In this document: positions 1 to 8,207 of the stretch, one piece after another
Layout: each line of letters opens with the position of its first letter
Numbering within the stretch: the first letter of the stretch is position 1
Source: Methylobacterium sp. J-030
GTDB lineage: Bacteria > Pseudomonadota > Alphaproteobacteria > Rhizobiales > Beijerinckiaceae
Length of the DNA: 64,000 nucleotides
NCBI RefSeq assembly: GCF_022829545.1
Contig: NZ_JAKSYM010000158.1
Coordinates: 1 to 64,000 of the forward strand
Direction of reading: 5' to 3'
Notes under the pieces: generated by a model
Told to the model about the DNA's origin: nothing
Seen by the model: only the letters and a program-made list of their open reading frames with translations
Databases searched by the model: none
Position numbers and translations under genes: made by a program

Positions 1-579
1 ATAGCCGGTGGCGTAGCGGGCGGGGATGTTCATGCAGCGGCAGAGCGTGATGGCCAGATGGGCGAAGTCGCGGCAGACGCCCTCGCGCTGCATGAAGCCG
101 TCATGGGCGGTGCGGGTGGCGTCGGCGCGCTGGTAGTCGAAGCGCAGGCGCTCGTGGGTGTAGTCGACGATCGCCTGGACGCGGGCCCAGCCCTCGGGCA
201 TGCCGCCGAACAGCGACCACGCGGTCTGGGACAGCTTGTCGGTGTCGCAGTAGCGCGAGCCGAGCAGGAACATCAGCACGGCGTCGGGCAGGTCCTGCAC
301 CGGGATCTGACGCGCCGCCGGCTCGACCGCGTCCGCCATACCCGTATCCGAAACGGTGAAATCCGCCGCCATGGCGATGCGGCCGCCGGGGGCGACGATG
401 CGGGTGCTGACATTCCCGAACGCGTCGATGTGCTGGCGTGCCGGCACCGGCGGATCGAACGTGATCAGCTCCGGGGTGATCAGGTCGTCGTGACGATCCG
501 GGTGAACGTTCAGCAGCAGGTTCATCGGCGTCGGGCCGAACGTCTCGAAGCTGATCGTGAAGCCGGTGCGGATATGCAT
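1..579 (-). CDS. Transglutaminase-like family protein (partial)
   Basis: The 193 visible residues are the N-terminal part; the gene runs off the left edge. An N-terminal beta-rich region (about residues 1-100) precedes a transglutaminase-like core. The nucleophile motif GVCRDFAHL places Cys169, followed by ARYATGY, which is typical of the bacterial transglutaminase-like superfamily often annotated as a cysteine protease. The catalytic His and Asp should lie beyond the edge. The ATG at 579 is the first start that gives the family-like N terminus MHIRTGF. It is transcribed away from serA. The substrate is unknown; a peptidase or amidase role is only inferred from the family. Confidence 0.85.
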   Translation of the reverse strand, partial: MHIRTGFTISFETFGPTPMNLLLNVHPDRHDDLITPELITFDPPVPARQHIDAFGNVSTRIVAPGGRIAMAADFTVSDTGMADAVEPAARQIPVQDLPDAVLMFLLGSRYCDTDKLSQTAWSLFGGMPEGWARVQAIVDYTHERLRFDYQRADATRTAHDGFMQREGVCRDFAHLAITLCRCMNIPARYATGY

Positions 580-900
580 GGGAGTGGACCGTGTCGGGCA
601 TCGGCGCAACGCCGAGCGGGAGAGGCAAGAACAGTACAGCGGCCTAAAAAGCTTCAAGGCCCATCAAGTTCCGCCAAGCAGTGCTGTTTTCAATGCCGGA
701 CTGCCTCAATGTTCGGCATAGGGGCGCCGACGTGCGGCGCGGACCTGGGCGCCTTCCGGACCCGCAGCTCCCGGCCATGCTTGGCTGCCCAGCACGGCGC
801 CATGTTGCATCGCACAGGGCAGGCTCGTATCGCTCACGGTTCACCATCAGGTCCGGCGACGTCACGCCCGCCAGGCCGCAGTGACAGACGATCGATCGCC
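580..900. other. Intergenic region between divergent genes
   Basis: This 321-base gap separates the divergently transcribed transglutaminase-like gene and serA, so it should hold both promoters. I see no convincing small gene. An imperfect inverted repeat (TGCCGGAC and GTTCGGCA, about 695-719) is the only structure noticed. I could not assign -35 or -10 elements. Confidence 0.5.
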
Positions 901-2151
901 ATGACGCCCGACAAGCTCTCCCTGCCCAAGGACAAGATCCGGATCCTGCTCCTCGAAGGCATCAACGACAGCGCCGTGGCGTTGATGCGGGCGGCCGGCT
1001 ACAAGAACCTGACCCGACTGCCGAAGGCGCTCGACCGGGAGGCGCTGCACGAGGCGCTCCAGGGCGTGCACATGCTGGGCATCCGCTCGCGCACGCAGCT
1101 CGACGCCGCGGCGTTCGAGGCGGCCGACCGGTTGCTGGCGGTGGGCTGCTTCTCGGTCGGCACGAATCAAGTGGAACTGGAGGCGGCGCGCCACCGCGGC
1201 ATCCCGGTGTTCAATGCGCCGTTCTCGAACACCCGCTCGGTGGCGGAACTGACGATCGGCGAGATCGTGATGCTGCTGCGGCGGATCGTGCCGCGCTCGG
1301 TCGGCGCCCATGCGGGCCACTGGGACAAGTCGGCGGCGGGTTCCCTGGAAGTCCGCGGCAAGACCCTCGGCATCGTCGGCTACGGCAATATCGGCACGCA
1401 GCTCTCGACCCTCGCCGAGGCGATGGGCATGCGCGTGCTGTACTACGACCACACCGACAAGCTGCGCCACGGCAACACTGAGCCGACCGGGACGCTGCGC
1501 GACCTCCTCGCCCAGAGCGACGTGGTCTCGCTGCACGTGCCGGAAACCGACTCCACCGCCAACATGATCGGTGAGGCCGAGATCCGGGCGATGAAGCCCG
1601 GCGCCTTCCTGATCAACAACGCCCGGGGCACGGTGGTCGACCTCGACGCCCTGGCGCGCGCGCTCCGCGACGGACACCTGAAGGGTGCGGCCATCGACGT
1701 ATTTCCGGTGGAGCCCGGCTCCAACGCCGAGGCCTTCGTAAGTCCGCTTCAGGGGATCGAGAACGTGATCCTGACCCCGCATATCGGCGGCTCGACCGAG
1801 GAGGCCCAGGAGCGCATCGGCACCGAGGTGGCGCGCAAGCTCGTCGATTACTCGGATATTGGGTCGACGGTCGGCGCCGTGAACTTCCCGCAGGTCCAGC
1901 TCCCCGCCCGGCCGACCGGCACGCGCTTCATCCATGTCCAGCGCAACCTGCCCGGCATGCTGGGCCGCCTGAACGACGTGTTCTCCCGCGGGCACGTCAA
2001 CATCGCGGCGCAGTTCTACCAGACGGACGGCGAAGTTGGTTACGTGGTGCTGGAAACCGATGCCACCGACGCCGATGCCGAGGTGCTGCTGACGGAGATC
2101 CGGGCCATCCCGGGGACGATCCGGGCGCGTTTGCTCTACGAACGGCGCTGA
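901..2151 (+). CDS. serA: D-3-phosphoglycerate dehydrogenase
   Basis: This enzyme oxidises 3-phosphoglycerate to 3-phosphohydroxypyruvate with NAD+, the first step of phosphorylated serine synthesis. The protein has 416 residues, close to the E. coli-type SerA. The Rossmann motif GYGNIG begins near residue 160. The catalytic Arg lies in NARGT (about 242), the Glu in PVEP (about 270) and the His in LTPHIGGS (about 294). A short ACT domain (about 345-416) should bind serine as feedback inhibitor. The frame stays open upstream to position 58, but homology begins at ATG 901 and the upstream part overlaps the opposite gene. No strong ribosome site is visible. Confidence 0.95.
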   Translation: MTPDKLSLPKDKIRILLLEGINDSAVALMRAAGYKNLTRLPKALDREALHEALQGVHMLGIRSRTQLDAAAFEAADRLLAVGCFSVGTNQVELEAARHRGIPVFNAPFSNTRSVAELTIGEIVMLLRRIVPRSVGAHAGHWDKSAAGSLEVRGKTLGIVGYGNIGTQLSTLAEAMGMRVLYYDHTDKLRHGNTEPTGTLRDLLAQSDVVSLHVPETDSTANMIGEAEIRAMKPGAFLINNARGTVVDLDALARALRDGHLKGAAIDVFPVEPGSNAEAFVSPLQGIENVILTPHIGGSTEEAQERIGTEVARKLVDYSDIGSTVGAVNFPQVQLPARPTGTRFIHVQRNLPGMLGRLNDVFSRGHVNIAAQFYQTDGEVGYVVLETDATDADAEVLLTEIRAIPGTIRARLLYERR

Positions 2152-2301
2152 GACCGGCTTTCCATCGCCGTCGATCCGATCGAAACCGCGCGGATGAACG
2201 CTCCTGCTGTTGCGGCGTTCGTCTTGCGCGGCCACGCTGGCCGCTGTTCTAGTGGAACGCGACCGATACTGATCGAACGGTCGTCCGGCGGAGGGTTTGC
2301 G

Positions 2302-2775
2302 GTGACGAAGCGTGTATGGTGCGCCTGGGCCGGTATCGGCCTCGCCCTGGCCGGGTCGGCCTCGATCCCCTCCCCCGCCTCGGCGGATTGCCTGCGCCGG
2401 GTCTACAATCGCTCGAGCCTCGTCCTTGTGGCGCGCCAGGATGGCGGGCCGCCGGCGGTGATGCTTCCAGGGCAGTCCGTGTCGCTGCGGCTGTCGCGGC
2501 CGGGCCGGATCGACCTCGCGGCTTATTGCGGCATTCCGTCGGCGGGGGGGACGCCCGTCGAACAGCGCACCTTCGACTACGAGGCCGTGCTCGACCGCTG
2601 CTTCGTGCGGTTCGGCGGCGATCTGTTCGTCCCGCAGATCGGGCGCGGCTTCATCGGCCTTCAGGAGACCGCGCCCTTCACGGTCAACAACCCGCAGCAG
2701 GGGGACATCATCCTGGGGCCGTCGGCGCAGCCGGCCTGCGCGATGCCGGGCGCCGTCCTCGACCGACGCGGCTGA
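2302..2775 (+). CDS. Secreted hypothetical protein
   Basis: The protein has 157 residues. A basic start and hydrophobic core are followed by ASA before Asp29, a good Sec signal peptide. The mature part is rich in beta-type residues with several Cys (for example in DCLRR and DRCF), suggesting a disulfide-stabilised periplasmic protein. The GTG at 2302 is preceded by CGGAGG about 8 bases upstream, which decides the start over an in-frame ATG at 2194. It lies 150 bases after serA on the same strand but has no evident link to serine synthesis. I recognise no family. Confidence 0.75.
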   Translation: MTKRVWCAWAGIGLALAGSASIPSPASADCLRRVYNRSSLVLVARQDGGPPAVMLPGQSVSLRLSRPGRIDLAAYCGIPSAGGTPVEQRTFDYEAVLDRCFVRFGGDLFVPQIGRGFIGLQETAPFTVNNPQQGDIILGPSAQPACAMPGAVLDRRG

Positions 2776-2820
2776 GTGGATTTGCGTCGGCAGGCCAACG
2801 CGTCGGCCGCTCAGGTCGTT

Positions 2821-2862
2821 GGTGGGCCGCAGGTTTTCGTCGCGTAACCGGAGGCCGCTTCC
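2821..2862 (+). repeat. Short dispersed repeat, copy 1
   Basis: About 33 of the first 40 bases match 25671-25710, including an identical AGGTTTTCGT core and a shared GGCCGCTT end. It lies between converging genes. The alignment was counted by eye. Confidence 0.5.
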
Positions 2863-2880
2863 CCGAAACCTGCTGCGGCG

Positions 2881-3033
2881 TCAGAGGTAGTGGCGGAACA
2901 CCACGCGCCCGTCCTCGACCGGACTGGATGAGGCCGGCTGCACCGGCCCGATGATCGGGCTGAGGAGGCGCAGGCCGATCAGGCCGAGGGCGGCCAGCGC
3001 CGGGGCGACGAAGCGGAATGGGCGAACCACCAT
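2881..3033 (-). CDS. Small single-span membrane protein
   Basis: This is a 50-residue protein. After the basic start MVVRPFRF there is one hydrophobic segment (about residues 7-26), then a Pro/Ser-rich tail ending HYL. The ATG at 3033 has a clear GGAGG six to seven bases upstream, which favours this start over a longer in-frame reading that begins further upstream. I recognise no family. It converges with the secreted-protein gene that ends at 2775. A small inner-membrane peptide is the simplest reading. Confidence 0.55.
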   Translation of the reverse strand: MVVRPFRFVAPALAALGLIGLRLLSPIIGPVQPASSSPVEDGRVVFRHYL

Positions 3034-3372
3034 GAGCGCCTCCGTGGCGGGGTCCCGGGCGTCCGGACCCTCGGCGACCTGTCCTGCGTGCAGCCCTGGC
3101 GCGCTCAAGGAACATCGCACGACGACGCCGGTCCCGAGGTGCAAAAGCGCACATGGGAACGTGACGGGGCGCGGAAACCGGTCTGGCCCTGACGGAACGG
3201 CGCGTCCGCGTTACGGCTGCCCGTTTGCGTCGACGGCATCGCTGGCGTGTCGGGCCGCGCCCTCCTATGCTGCCGACATGGGGAGCCGTCCGGGACGCAC
3301 GGTAGGGTATGGCGGCATCGGCGGGATCGATGCGCTCCCCGGCGAATCGATTGCGTGAACGAGGACGCGCGT

Positions 3373-3588
3373 ATGCTGAACCAGACGGGTAGCTCGATCC
3401 TGCGAGGCGATCTTGGCGTCGAGGAGACGATCGAGTCCGACAACATCGTCCGCTGGGATGGGGAGAGGCTCTATGTCGAGCAGGATGTCTTCCACAACGG
3501 CCAGCTCGTCCACCGCAAGTACCGCCGCACGGTGACCGAGCCGGTGGCCCGGGCTCTCTGGACGATCATCAACCGCGCGAAGCAGTGA
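3373..3588 (+). CDS. Small hypothetical protein, 71 residues
   Basis: The sequence reads as a compact acidic-to-basic protein with alternating charged and hydrophobic residues (for example WDGERLYVEQDVF and KYRRTVTEPVARALW) and no signal peptide or membrane segment. GAGG lies about 8 bases before the ATG at 3373. Codon use is strongly GC3-biased like its neighbours, supporting a real gene. I recognise no named family and propose no function. It converges on the opposite-strand gene at 3787-4119, with a TetR-type palindrome between them. Confidence 0.6.
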   Translation: MLNQTGSSILRGDLGVEETIESDNIVRWDGERLYVEQDVFHNGQLVHRKYRRTVTEPVARALWTIINRAKQ

Positions 3589-3629
3589 GCCGCGCGTCGC
3601 GTCGGATCGGGCTCGCGCGTCGGCGCTTT

Positions 3630-3651
3630 CGACTGACCGTATGGTCAGTCG
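3630..3651. promoter_or_regulatory. Perfect 22-bp palindrome, TetR-operator type
   Basis: Two perfect 9-base arms (CGACTGACC and GGTCAGTCG) flank GTAT. The ACTGACC/GGTCAGT core resembles operators of TetR-family repressors. No TetR gene is in the window, and the site sits between converging genes, so its role is unclear. A hairpin role is possible but no T-run follows. Confidence 0.5.
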
Positions 3652-3786
3652 GCGGCTCGCGTGCGTCCCGTCGACGTCCTCACCCGAGCGCCGTGCCCGA
3701 TCGCGCTGCCATCGCGCGCGGCTCTCGGCCCGTGTCGTGACAAGCTCTCTTGCGCCGGACCGGCGTCCATTGCGGCATAGAGCGCT

Positions 3787-4119
3787 CTAAGCGGCGACCG
3801 CGGCCGGTGCCTCGACGAAAGCGAGCTGGGGCGGAGTCAGGTTTTCGAGCCGGTCATGCGCGTTGTCGAAGGCGGTGCGGATCGTCGCGGCCGCATCCTC
3901 GACGGCGACCAGCACCGCCAGCTTCTGAGCGCTCGCACGATCGGCGAGGCTGCGCGCGGCCGCCACGAGGGATTGCTCGAGGGTGAGCAACTCGGCCTCC
4001 GCATCCTGCCCGGCCACCCGGGTCGCGGCCGCAAGGCGGTCGAGGACGGCCTGAAGGGCGTGACGCAAGACGAGCGTCCGCACGCGCTCCTGCAGGAGCG
4101 CCCGGTCTTCGATCTTCAT
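3787..4119 (-). CDS. Alanine-rich helical hypothetical protein
   Basis: This protein has 110 residues and is predicted by eye to be almost entirely alpha-helical, with heptad-like Leu/Ala spacing through residues 10-95 and no membrane segment or signal peptide. A coiled-coil or helical-bundle protein is likely. ATG 4119 is chosen; a TTG at 4128 in the same frame is an alternative, and neither has a strong ribosome site. An 18-base palindrome lies 11 bases upstream of the ATG and may control it. I recognise no family. Confidence 0.6.
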   Translation of the reverse strand: MKIEDRALLQERVRTLVLRHALQAVLDRLAAATRVAGQDAEAELLTLEQSLVAAARSLADRASAQKLAVLVAVEDAAATIRTAFDNAHDRLENLTPPQLAFVEAPAAVAA

Positions 4120-4129
4120 CGGAGTCAAT

Positions 4130-4147
4130 CCGTGTTCGGGAACACGG
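4130..4147. promoter_or_regulatory. 18-bp palindrome upstream of small gene
   Basis: CCGTGTTC-GG-GAACACGG is a perfect inverted repeat just upstream of the minus-strand start at 4119. Its position fits an operator or a 5' UTR hairpin. It does not match the alphaproteobacterial LexA direct repeat GTTC-N7-GTTC. Confidence 0.4.
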
Positions 4148-4292
4148 TTAAGCTCTCATACTTTGGCCGTGCACGCAGCCACCTTTTTGCAACAGCGAAA
4201 TCAGGTCTGCCGGTACAGCGAATCCTTGCGCGACGCGGTGAAGTCGGGTGACGGTGGCAATGGGCGCGCGGGCAACATCGCACCGCGCGTCG

Positions 4293-4871
4293 TCAGTAGG
4301 GCGTTCCGTGCCGGCGGCGCTCGCCGAGCGCTTCCGCGTACCATGTCAGCTCGTCGAGGAAGCGCCCGGCGGAGCTTTCGAGCCGCGGTTCATTCAGCGC
4401 GCCGTCTTCCCCGACGGCAGTCTGCAGCCGGGGGATGGGCAGGAGCGAGGGGATGCTCGGCATGCCCAACTCCGAAAGCATCGCCCGCAGGGGCATGGCG
4501 GCGCGGACGCCGCCGAACGGCCCGGCGGAGTAGCAGCAGATCGCCGACGGCCGCCAATAATACTCTTCGAGAAAATGATCGAGCGTGTTGGACAGCGCCG
4601 GCGGCACGTTGTGATTGTATTCGGCCGTCACAACCAAGAATGCGTCGGCGCGCCGATAGAGCGCGGCCAATCGCTCCAGGGTTTCCGGCGCCGTGCCGGC
4701 CGGATATTCCTTGTACATCCGGTCGAGCAGCGGCAGCTTCAGCTCGGCCGGATCGACCAGAGGTGCCGCATGACCGCGCGCATCGAGCTGCGCGATCAGG
4801 AAACGCGCCGCCCGGATACCTAGCCGGTCGCGGCGGACGCTGCCGAGGATCACGGGTACGGTGAGGGACAT
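4293..4871 (-). CDS. NADPH-dependent FMN reductase family protein
   Basis: This 192-residue flavodoxin-like protein has an N-terminal phosphate-binding segment GSVRRDRLG (about 10-18), the motif EYN (about 84-86) followed by HNVPPAL, and SAGPFGGVRAA (about 114-124). These are characteristic of the NADPH-dependent FMN reductase/azoreductase/ChrR group. Such enzymes reduce FMN, quinones or azo compounds in the cytoplasm with NAD(P)H. The start at 4871 is supported by GGAGG in the upstream bases. It stands alone, with no partner monooxygenase next to it, so the substrate cannot be told from context. Confidence 0.88.
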   Translation of the reverse strand: MSLTVPVILGSVRRDRLGIRAARFLIAQLDARGHAAPLVDPAELKLPLLDRMYKEYPAGTAPETLERLAALYRRADAFLVVTAEYNHNVPPALSNTLDHFLEEYYWRPSAICCYSAGPFGGVRAAMPLRAMLSELGMPSIPSLLPIPRLQTAVGEDGALNEPRLESSAGRFLDELTWYAEALGERRRHGTPY

Positions 4872-4943
4872 GGCAGCCTCCGGAGGGGCCGATCATGTCA
4901 GGGAAACGCGCATCGCTCCAGGGTGCTTCGACCCGGGCGCGGT

Positions 4944-5555
4944 TCAGGCCTTCGACGGACTCGTCAGCGCGGCAGCCGCGATGCCGGCGGGGCCGCCGGT
5001 GGCGTAGGCGGCGATCGCCTTCGTCATCTGCTGGAACAGGCCCTGCAGGCCATCGGTCGACTCGGTGCCGGTGGCGGTGGCGGTCCCGCCCGACGTCACG
5101 CTGCCGTCCGAAGTCGTGGCCGCATTCGTGGCGGTCGCCGAAGACCCGGTCTGAGCGTCGGCCGCAGCGTCCGACTCCGACGGGCGGGCATGATGGCCGT
5201 GATGGTGATGGACGGGGGCCGCGCCGCTCGACGCCTGGCTTGCCTCCGTGGCGCCGGATGTCGCAGACGCGCTGTCGGATTCGGCACCCGACGTGACGCC
5301 GGTCTGCAGCCCCATCTGGCTGAAATCGGATTGCAGTTGGAGGAGCGATGCCATCAGGTCGCTGGACATGGCCGGGCTCGCGGCGGCACTGCCCGTCTGC
5401 GTGGCGGACCCTGTGGCCTGGGTGGTGCCTGCATCCTGGCTCGCCGTGCTGTATCCGCTGGCGTCGATCGGCTGGGTGCTGGCGGCGCGCGCCTGCCGCA
5501 AGGCGCTGACAAGATCCTGCCGGAGTGATGTTCCCGATACCGCGTTGACCGACAT
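4944..5555 (-). CDS. Low-complexity Ser/Thr/Ala protein with His cluster
   Basis: This 203-residue protein has a short ordered N terminus (about 1-28) and a segment LMASLLQLQSDFSQMGLQ (about 68-85). It then becomes a long region made mainly of Ser, Thr, Ala, Gly and Asp, interrupted by a His cluster HHHHGHH (about 119-125). The C terminus TDGLQGLFQQMTKAI looks helical again. There is no signal peptide. GAGGA seven bases before ATG 5555 fixes the start. The His cluster could bind metal, but this is inference. Proteins of this general look occur as hypothetical proteins in Rhizobiales; no function is assigned. Confidence 0.65.
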   Translation of the reverse strand: MSVNAVSGTSLRQDLVSALRQARAASTQPIDASGYSTASQDAGTTQATGSATQTGSAAASPAMSSDLMASLLQLQSDFSQMGLQTGVTSGAESDSASATSGATEASQASSGAAPVHHHHGHHARPSESDAAADAQTGSSATATNAATTSDGSVTSGGTATATGTESTDGLQGLFQQMTKAIAAYATGGPAGIAAAALTSPSKA

Positions 5556-5557
5556 GT

Positions 5558-5956
5558 TCAGTCCTCGAATCGTTGCCGTGATGCGGTCAGGCATGGGGCG
5601 TTCCAGAAATTCGCTTTGTTTTTCAAGCACGCATCGGCTTCCAAAAGCGGCAGGATCGGCCGCGCGGCAAATCCTGCCGGCCCGGAGGACCCGCTCGGCC
5701 GGGACCGGATCACGGTCGGGACAGCCGATGCGATGCCGGCGAGGAACGACAACCGCGCGATGGCGTTCAGTAGCCCGCGGCGCAGGAATACGGCGCGGCA
5801 CCCGTCCGTCACGGCCTCGGCCCACTTGCCGGCCTTCCAGGTGAGGCTACCGCCCAGGCTGAACACCGCGGCGATCGCGATGGGCAGGCCGACGATCGCG
5901 GACGTCCCCGCCTCGCGAAAGCGCGTTTCTGAAGCGTTCTCCGCCGCACTGGACAC
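5558..5956 (-). CDS. Doubtful reading frame upstream of His-rich gene
   Basis: From a GTG at 5956 a 132-codon frame runs almost to the start of the next gene. Its first 60 or so codons look like real coding sequence: strong G/C third positions, a hydrophobic stretch (about 19-36) and sensible residues. The C-terminal third is poor in such signals. No strong ribosome site is visible. It could be a small membrane protein, a decayed gene or chance. Apart from this frame I see nothing between 5556 and 6017. Confidence 0.3.
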   Translation of the reverse strand: MSSAAENASETRFREAGTSAIVGLPIAIAAVFSLGGSLTWKAGKWAEAVTDGCRAVFLRRGLLNAIARLSFLAGIASAVPTVIRSRPSGSSGPAGFAARPILPLLEADACLKNKANFWNAPCLTASRQRFED

Positions 5957-6017
5957 CGGTTCGGCCTAAGAGCGCCCGTTGAACCGAGGGCTTTGTGGCG
6001 GAACGCCCCGCGCCGGG

Positions 6018-7175
6018 TCAGGACGCTGCGTTCACCTGCAGGGTGGGCTGGTGATCGGCCGCCGCCCTCGGCACCGGCCGAGCGGCGCGTCCGCCTTTGC
6101 CCTTCTTCGCGCGATACAGCTCGGCATCGGCCGCGGCCAGGAGGGGATCGAGTTCGAGGGAGCCCGGCGGCGCGGTCGCGATTCCGATGCTGGTCCCGAC
6201 GCGGATCTCCCGGCCCTGAATCAGAAACGGCTCGGTGATCGCGCGGTCGAGTTGCTGAGCGAGACGCTCGGCTTCATCGGGCTGCAGCAACGGTCCGTGG
6301 ACGATCACGAACTCATCGCCGCCGACGCGGGCGATTGCCGCCTTGGTCGGTGCGACGGCGCGCAGCCGGTCAGCGATCGCCTGAAGGAGCAGATCCCCGG
6401 CCGCGTGGCCATACTGATCGTTGACCGGCTTGAACCCGTCCAGGTCCAGGCAATGCACGGCGATCGCGTTCCCGCGCGCCTCGGCCACCACGGCGCGGAA
6501 CGCCTCGCGCAGGCCCAGGCGGTTCAGCAGACGCGTCAAGGGATCGTTCTTGGCCAGCGTCGCCATGTCGTGCCGCAGGATGATCTGACGCCGCGTGTTC
6601 CGGTAGAGGTACCGGATGGTCTCGAACCCTCCGCACAGGAACACCGTGAACACCGTTGCGATCGCGATGCTGGTCACGTCGCCCCGGAGGGCCGTCGCCG
6701 CGATCCCCGGTACTGTCGCGATACTGATGGCGGCGCCCGCGACGACGGGCCTGAACGAGATGCGCGTCACGGTGCCCGAGCAGTAGCCGAACACGAGCCC
6801 CGTCACGAGGATGGGGAGGGCGGGATCGGAGGCGAGGAACCCGCACGCGGCGACGCAACCGATATGGGCCGCGAAGCCGAGCGTGAACCCGGTGTGCACC
6901 CACTCCCAGCGGGCCGCGCGCTGGCGGGTCCACGAACGGATCCGCAGGGCACGTTGATGGCATCGCTTGATAAGGCACTTCGAGCCGCTGATGATCGTGC
7001 CTGTGAGGGCAATGACCCACAACATCGGTGATCCAAGTCTGAAAGCGACGACGCTCGCCACACCGCAATAAGTTACGGCCATGATGGCGGCGGGAAACAC
7101 GCCCGTCGCAAGTTCATCGACAAGGGCGATGAACAGGCTGTTTGTTTCCGCGGGATAGCCGAATCGGCGCAACAT
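6018..7175 (-). CDS. Membrane-anchored GGDEF diguanylate cyclase
   Basis: The protein has 385 residues. The N-terminal half (about 1-195) carries several hydrophobic segments, probably five or six membrane spans, and forms the sensory part. The GGDEF domain follows: DPLTRLLNR near residue 211 and an intact GGDEF at 285-289. It should make cyclic di-GMP from two GTP at the inner membrane. Eight or nine residues before GGDEF the RxxD inhibitory site is absent (PTKA stands there), so product inhibition through that site is not expected. It is a single gene with no obvious operon partner. The input signal is unknown. Confidence 0.9.
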   Translation of the reverse strand: MLRRFGYPAETNSLFIALVDELATGVFPAAIMAVTYCGVASVVAFRLGSPMLWVIALTGTIISGSKCLIKRCHQRALRIRSWTRQRAARWEWVHTGFTLGFAAHIGCVAACGFLASDPALPILVTGLVFGYCSGTVTRISFRPVVAGAAISIATVPGIAATALRGDVTSIAIATVFTVFLCGGFETIRYLYRNTRRQIILRHDMATLAKNDPLTRLLNRLGLREAFRAVVAEARGNAIAVHCLDLDGFKPVNDQYGHAAGDLLLQAIADRLRAVAPTKAAIARVGGDEFVIVHGPLLQPDEAERLAQQLDRAITEPFLIQGREIRVGTSIGIATAPPGSLELDPLLAAADAELYRAKKGKGGRAARPVPRAAADHQPTLQVNAAS

Positions 7176-7553
7176 GGCGCGTTTATCGCGCTTTTATCCC
7201 TCAGATTGAAGCAGTCCGGTCCGGCGATCGAAGCAGCGCGCTCCGGATCTTCCCTGCAGTGGGTCGCGCCGCACGGGGCCCGGCTTGGCCGGCGCGTCCC
7301 TTGCACGGGCGATCTCGCGCGTCGCGAGTCCCCGTATGCGCGCGCGGCCGAGGCGCCTCAGCCCAGACGGCACGCCGCGTGGGGCGGCCGTGTCGATCGT
7401 TCCGGCGAGCCGGGGGATCCGGCGTCGGTCGAGAGCCAGGCTTTCAGGATACGTCCGGGTGATGCCCAACGGTCAATCGGCGGAGGACGATCCGCGCCAA
7501 CCGGTCTACCAGACCTGGGCGATCGCGAAGCGCCCGAACGATCGAAGGACCGA
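7176..7553. other. Intergenic stretch, nothing identified
   Basis: This lies between the diguanylate cyclase start and tRNA-Asn. Overlapping frames exist on both strands, but none has a convincing ribosome site or protein-like composition. Confidence 0.4.
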
Positions 7554-7629
7554 TGGCTCCCCGAGCAGGACTCGAACCTGCGACAAGGCGATTAACAGTC
7601 GCCTGCTCTACCAACTGAGCTATCGGGGA
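7554..7629 (-). tRNA. tRNA-Asn (GTT)
   Basis: On the minus strand the molecule starts TCCCCGA and ends TCGGGGA, then G as discriminator and an encoded CCA (7554-7556). The D-loop (AGCTCAGTTGGTAGAGCA), the anticodon loop CTGTTAA with anticodon GTT, and the T-loop GTTCGAGTC are all present. Confidence 0.97.
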
Positions 7630-8207
7630 TCACGGCCGCGTCTCTACACACCGGAGCCGACCGGCGCAAGGGCCTCGATGAAGATCGCCATGCCTCGCTC
7701 GCGTTCACCTTCGTCAGGATGGCGAGGGCGCGTCGCGGCGGGTCAGCCCCCCGCTATCGGACGCACGGACCGCAGGCGGCACGACGGGCAGAGGGTTCGC
7801 GATTCACAGGGCGCGCCCGAAAGAGATTTGGTCTTGGCGTTCGTCCCGCCGGCCGGGCCGGCGGTACCCCGGGCGGGATTGCAGGCCGTGACTCGTGCCG
7901 CTCGCCTGACGTTCCGACCTGACCGGGGCCGAGCCAAGATGATGCCGCCCTCAGCGATGGACCTCAACGTTGAAGGTCACTCACCTTCGGCCGAATCGTC
8001 AAATCCAGATCTGAGGAAAACTAGAAAGCGTTCCATGGCCTATCGTCCGATGTGCGTGGATCGCGAGCAAATGCTTCCATCTTCAAAAAGGCCGTTCTTG
8101 ATGAGGAAAGATTTTTGATTTTTGCCGGCTATATTTGAATGTGCTGCGCCTGTGCCTGCTGTATGGCTTGATCGATCCGGGTCCCATGCAGAAGCAGCCT
8201 CGTCGCG
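7630..8207. other. Intergenic region upstream of chemoreceptor
   Basis: This 578-base gap is visibly less GC-rich toward its end (about 7960-8150), as expected for a promoter region of the chemoreceptor at 8208. An open frame on the plus strand up to 8118 is Arg/Ser/Pro-rich and looks non-coding. No repeat or RNA gene was recognised. Confidence 0.4.

Noticed and set aside
58..900. Long in-frame upstream extension of serA
   Set aside because: It overlaps the transglutaminase-like gene on the other strand, has no family similarity, and SerA homology begins at ATG 901.
862..2235. Long antisense frame over serA
   Set aside because: A shadow of the GC-rich serA codons; composition is His/Arg/Gly-rich without domain similarity. 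The same holds for the long antisense frames over ureD, the histidine kinase, GH15, leuA, the hybrid kinase and the GGDEF-EAL gene.
7680..8118. Plus-strand frame before the chemoreceptor
   Set aside because: Arg/Ser/Pro-rich, with no ribosome site and no recognisable fold.
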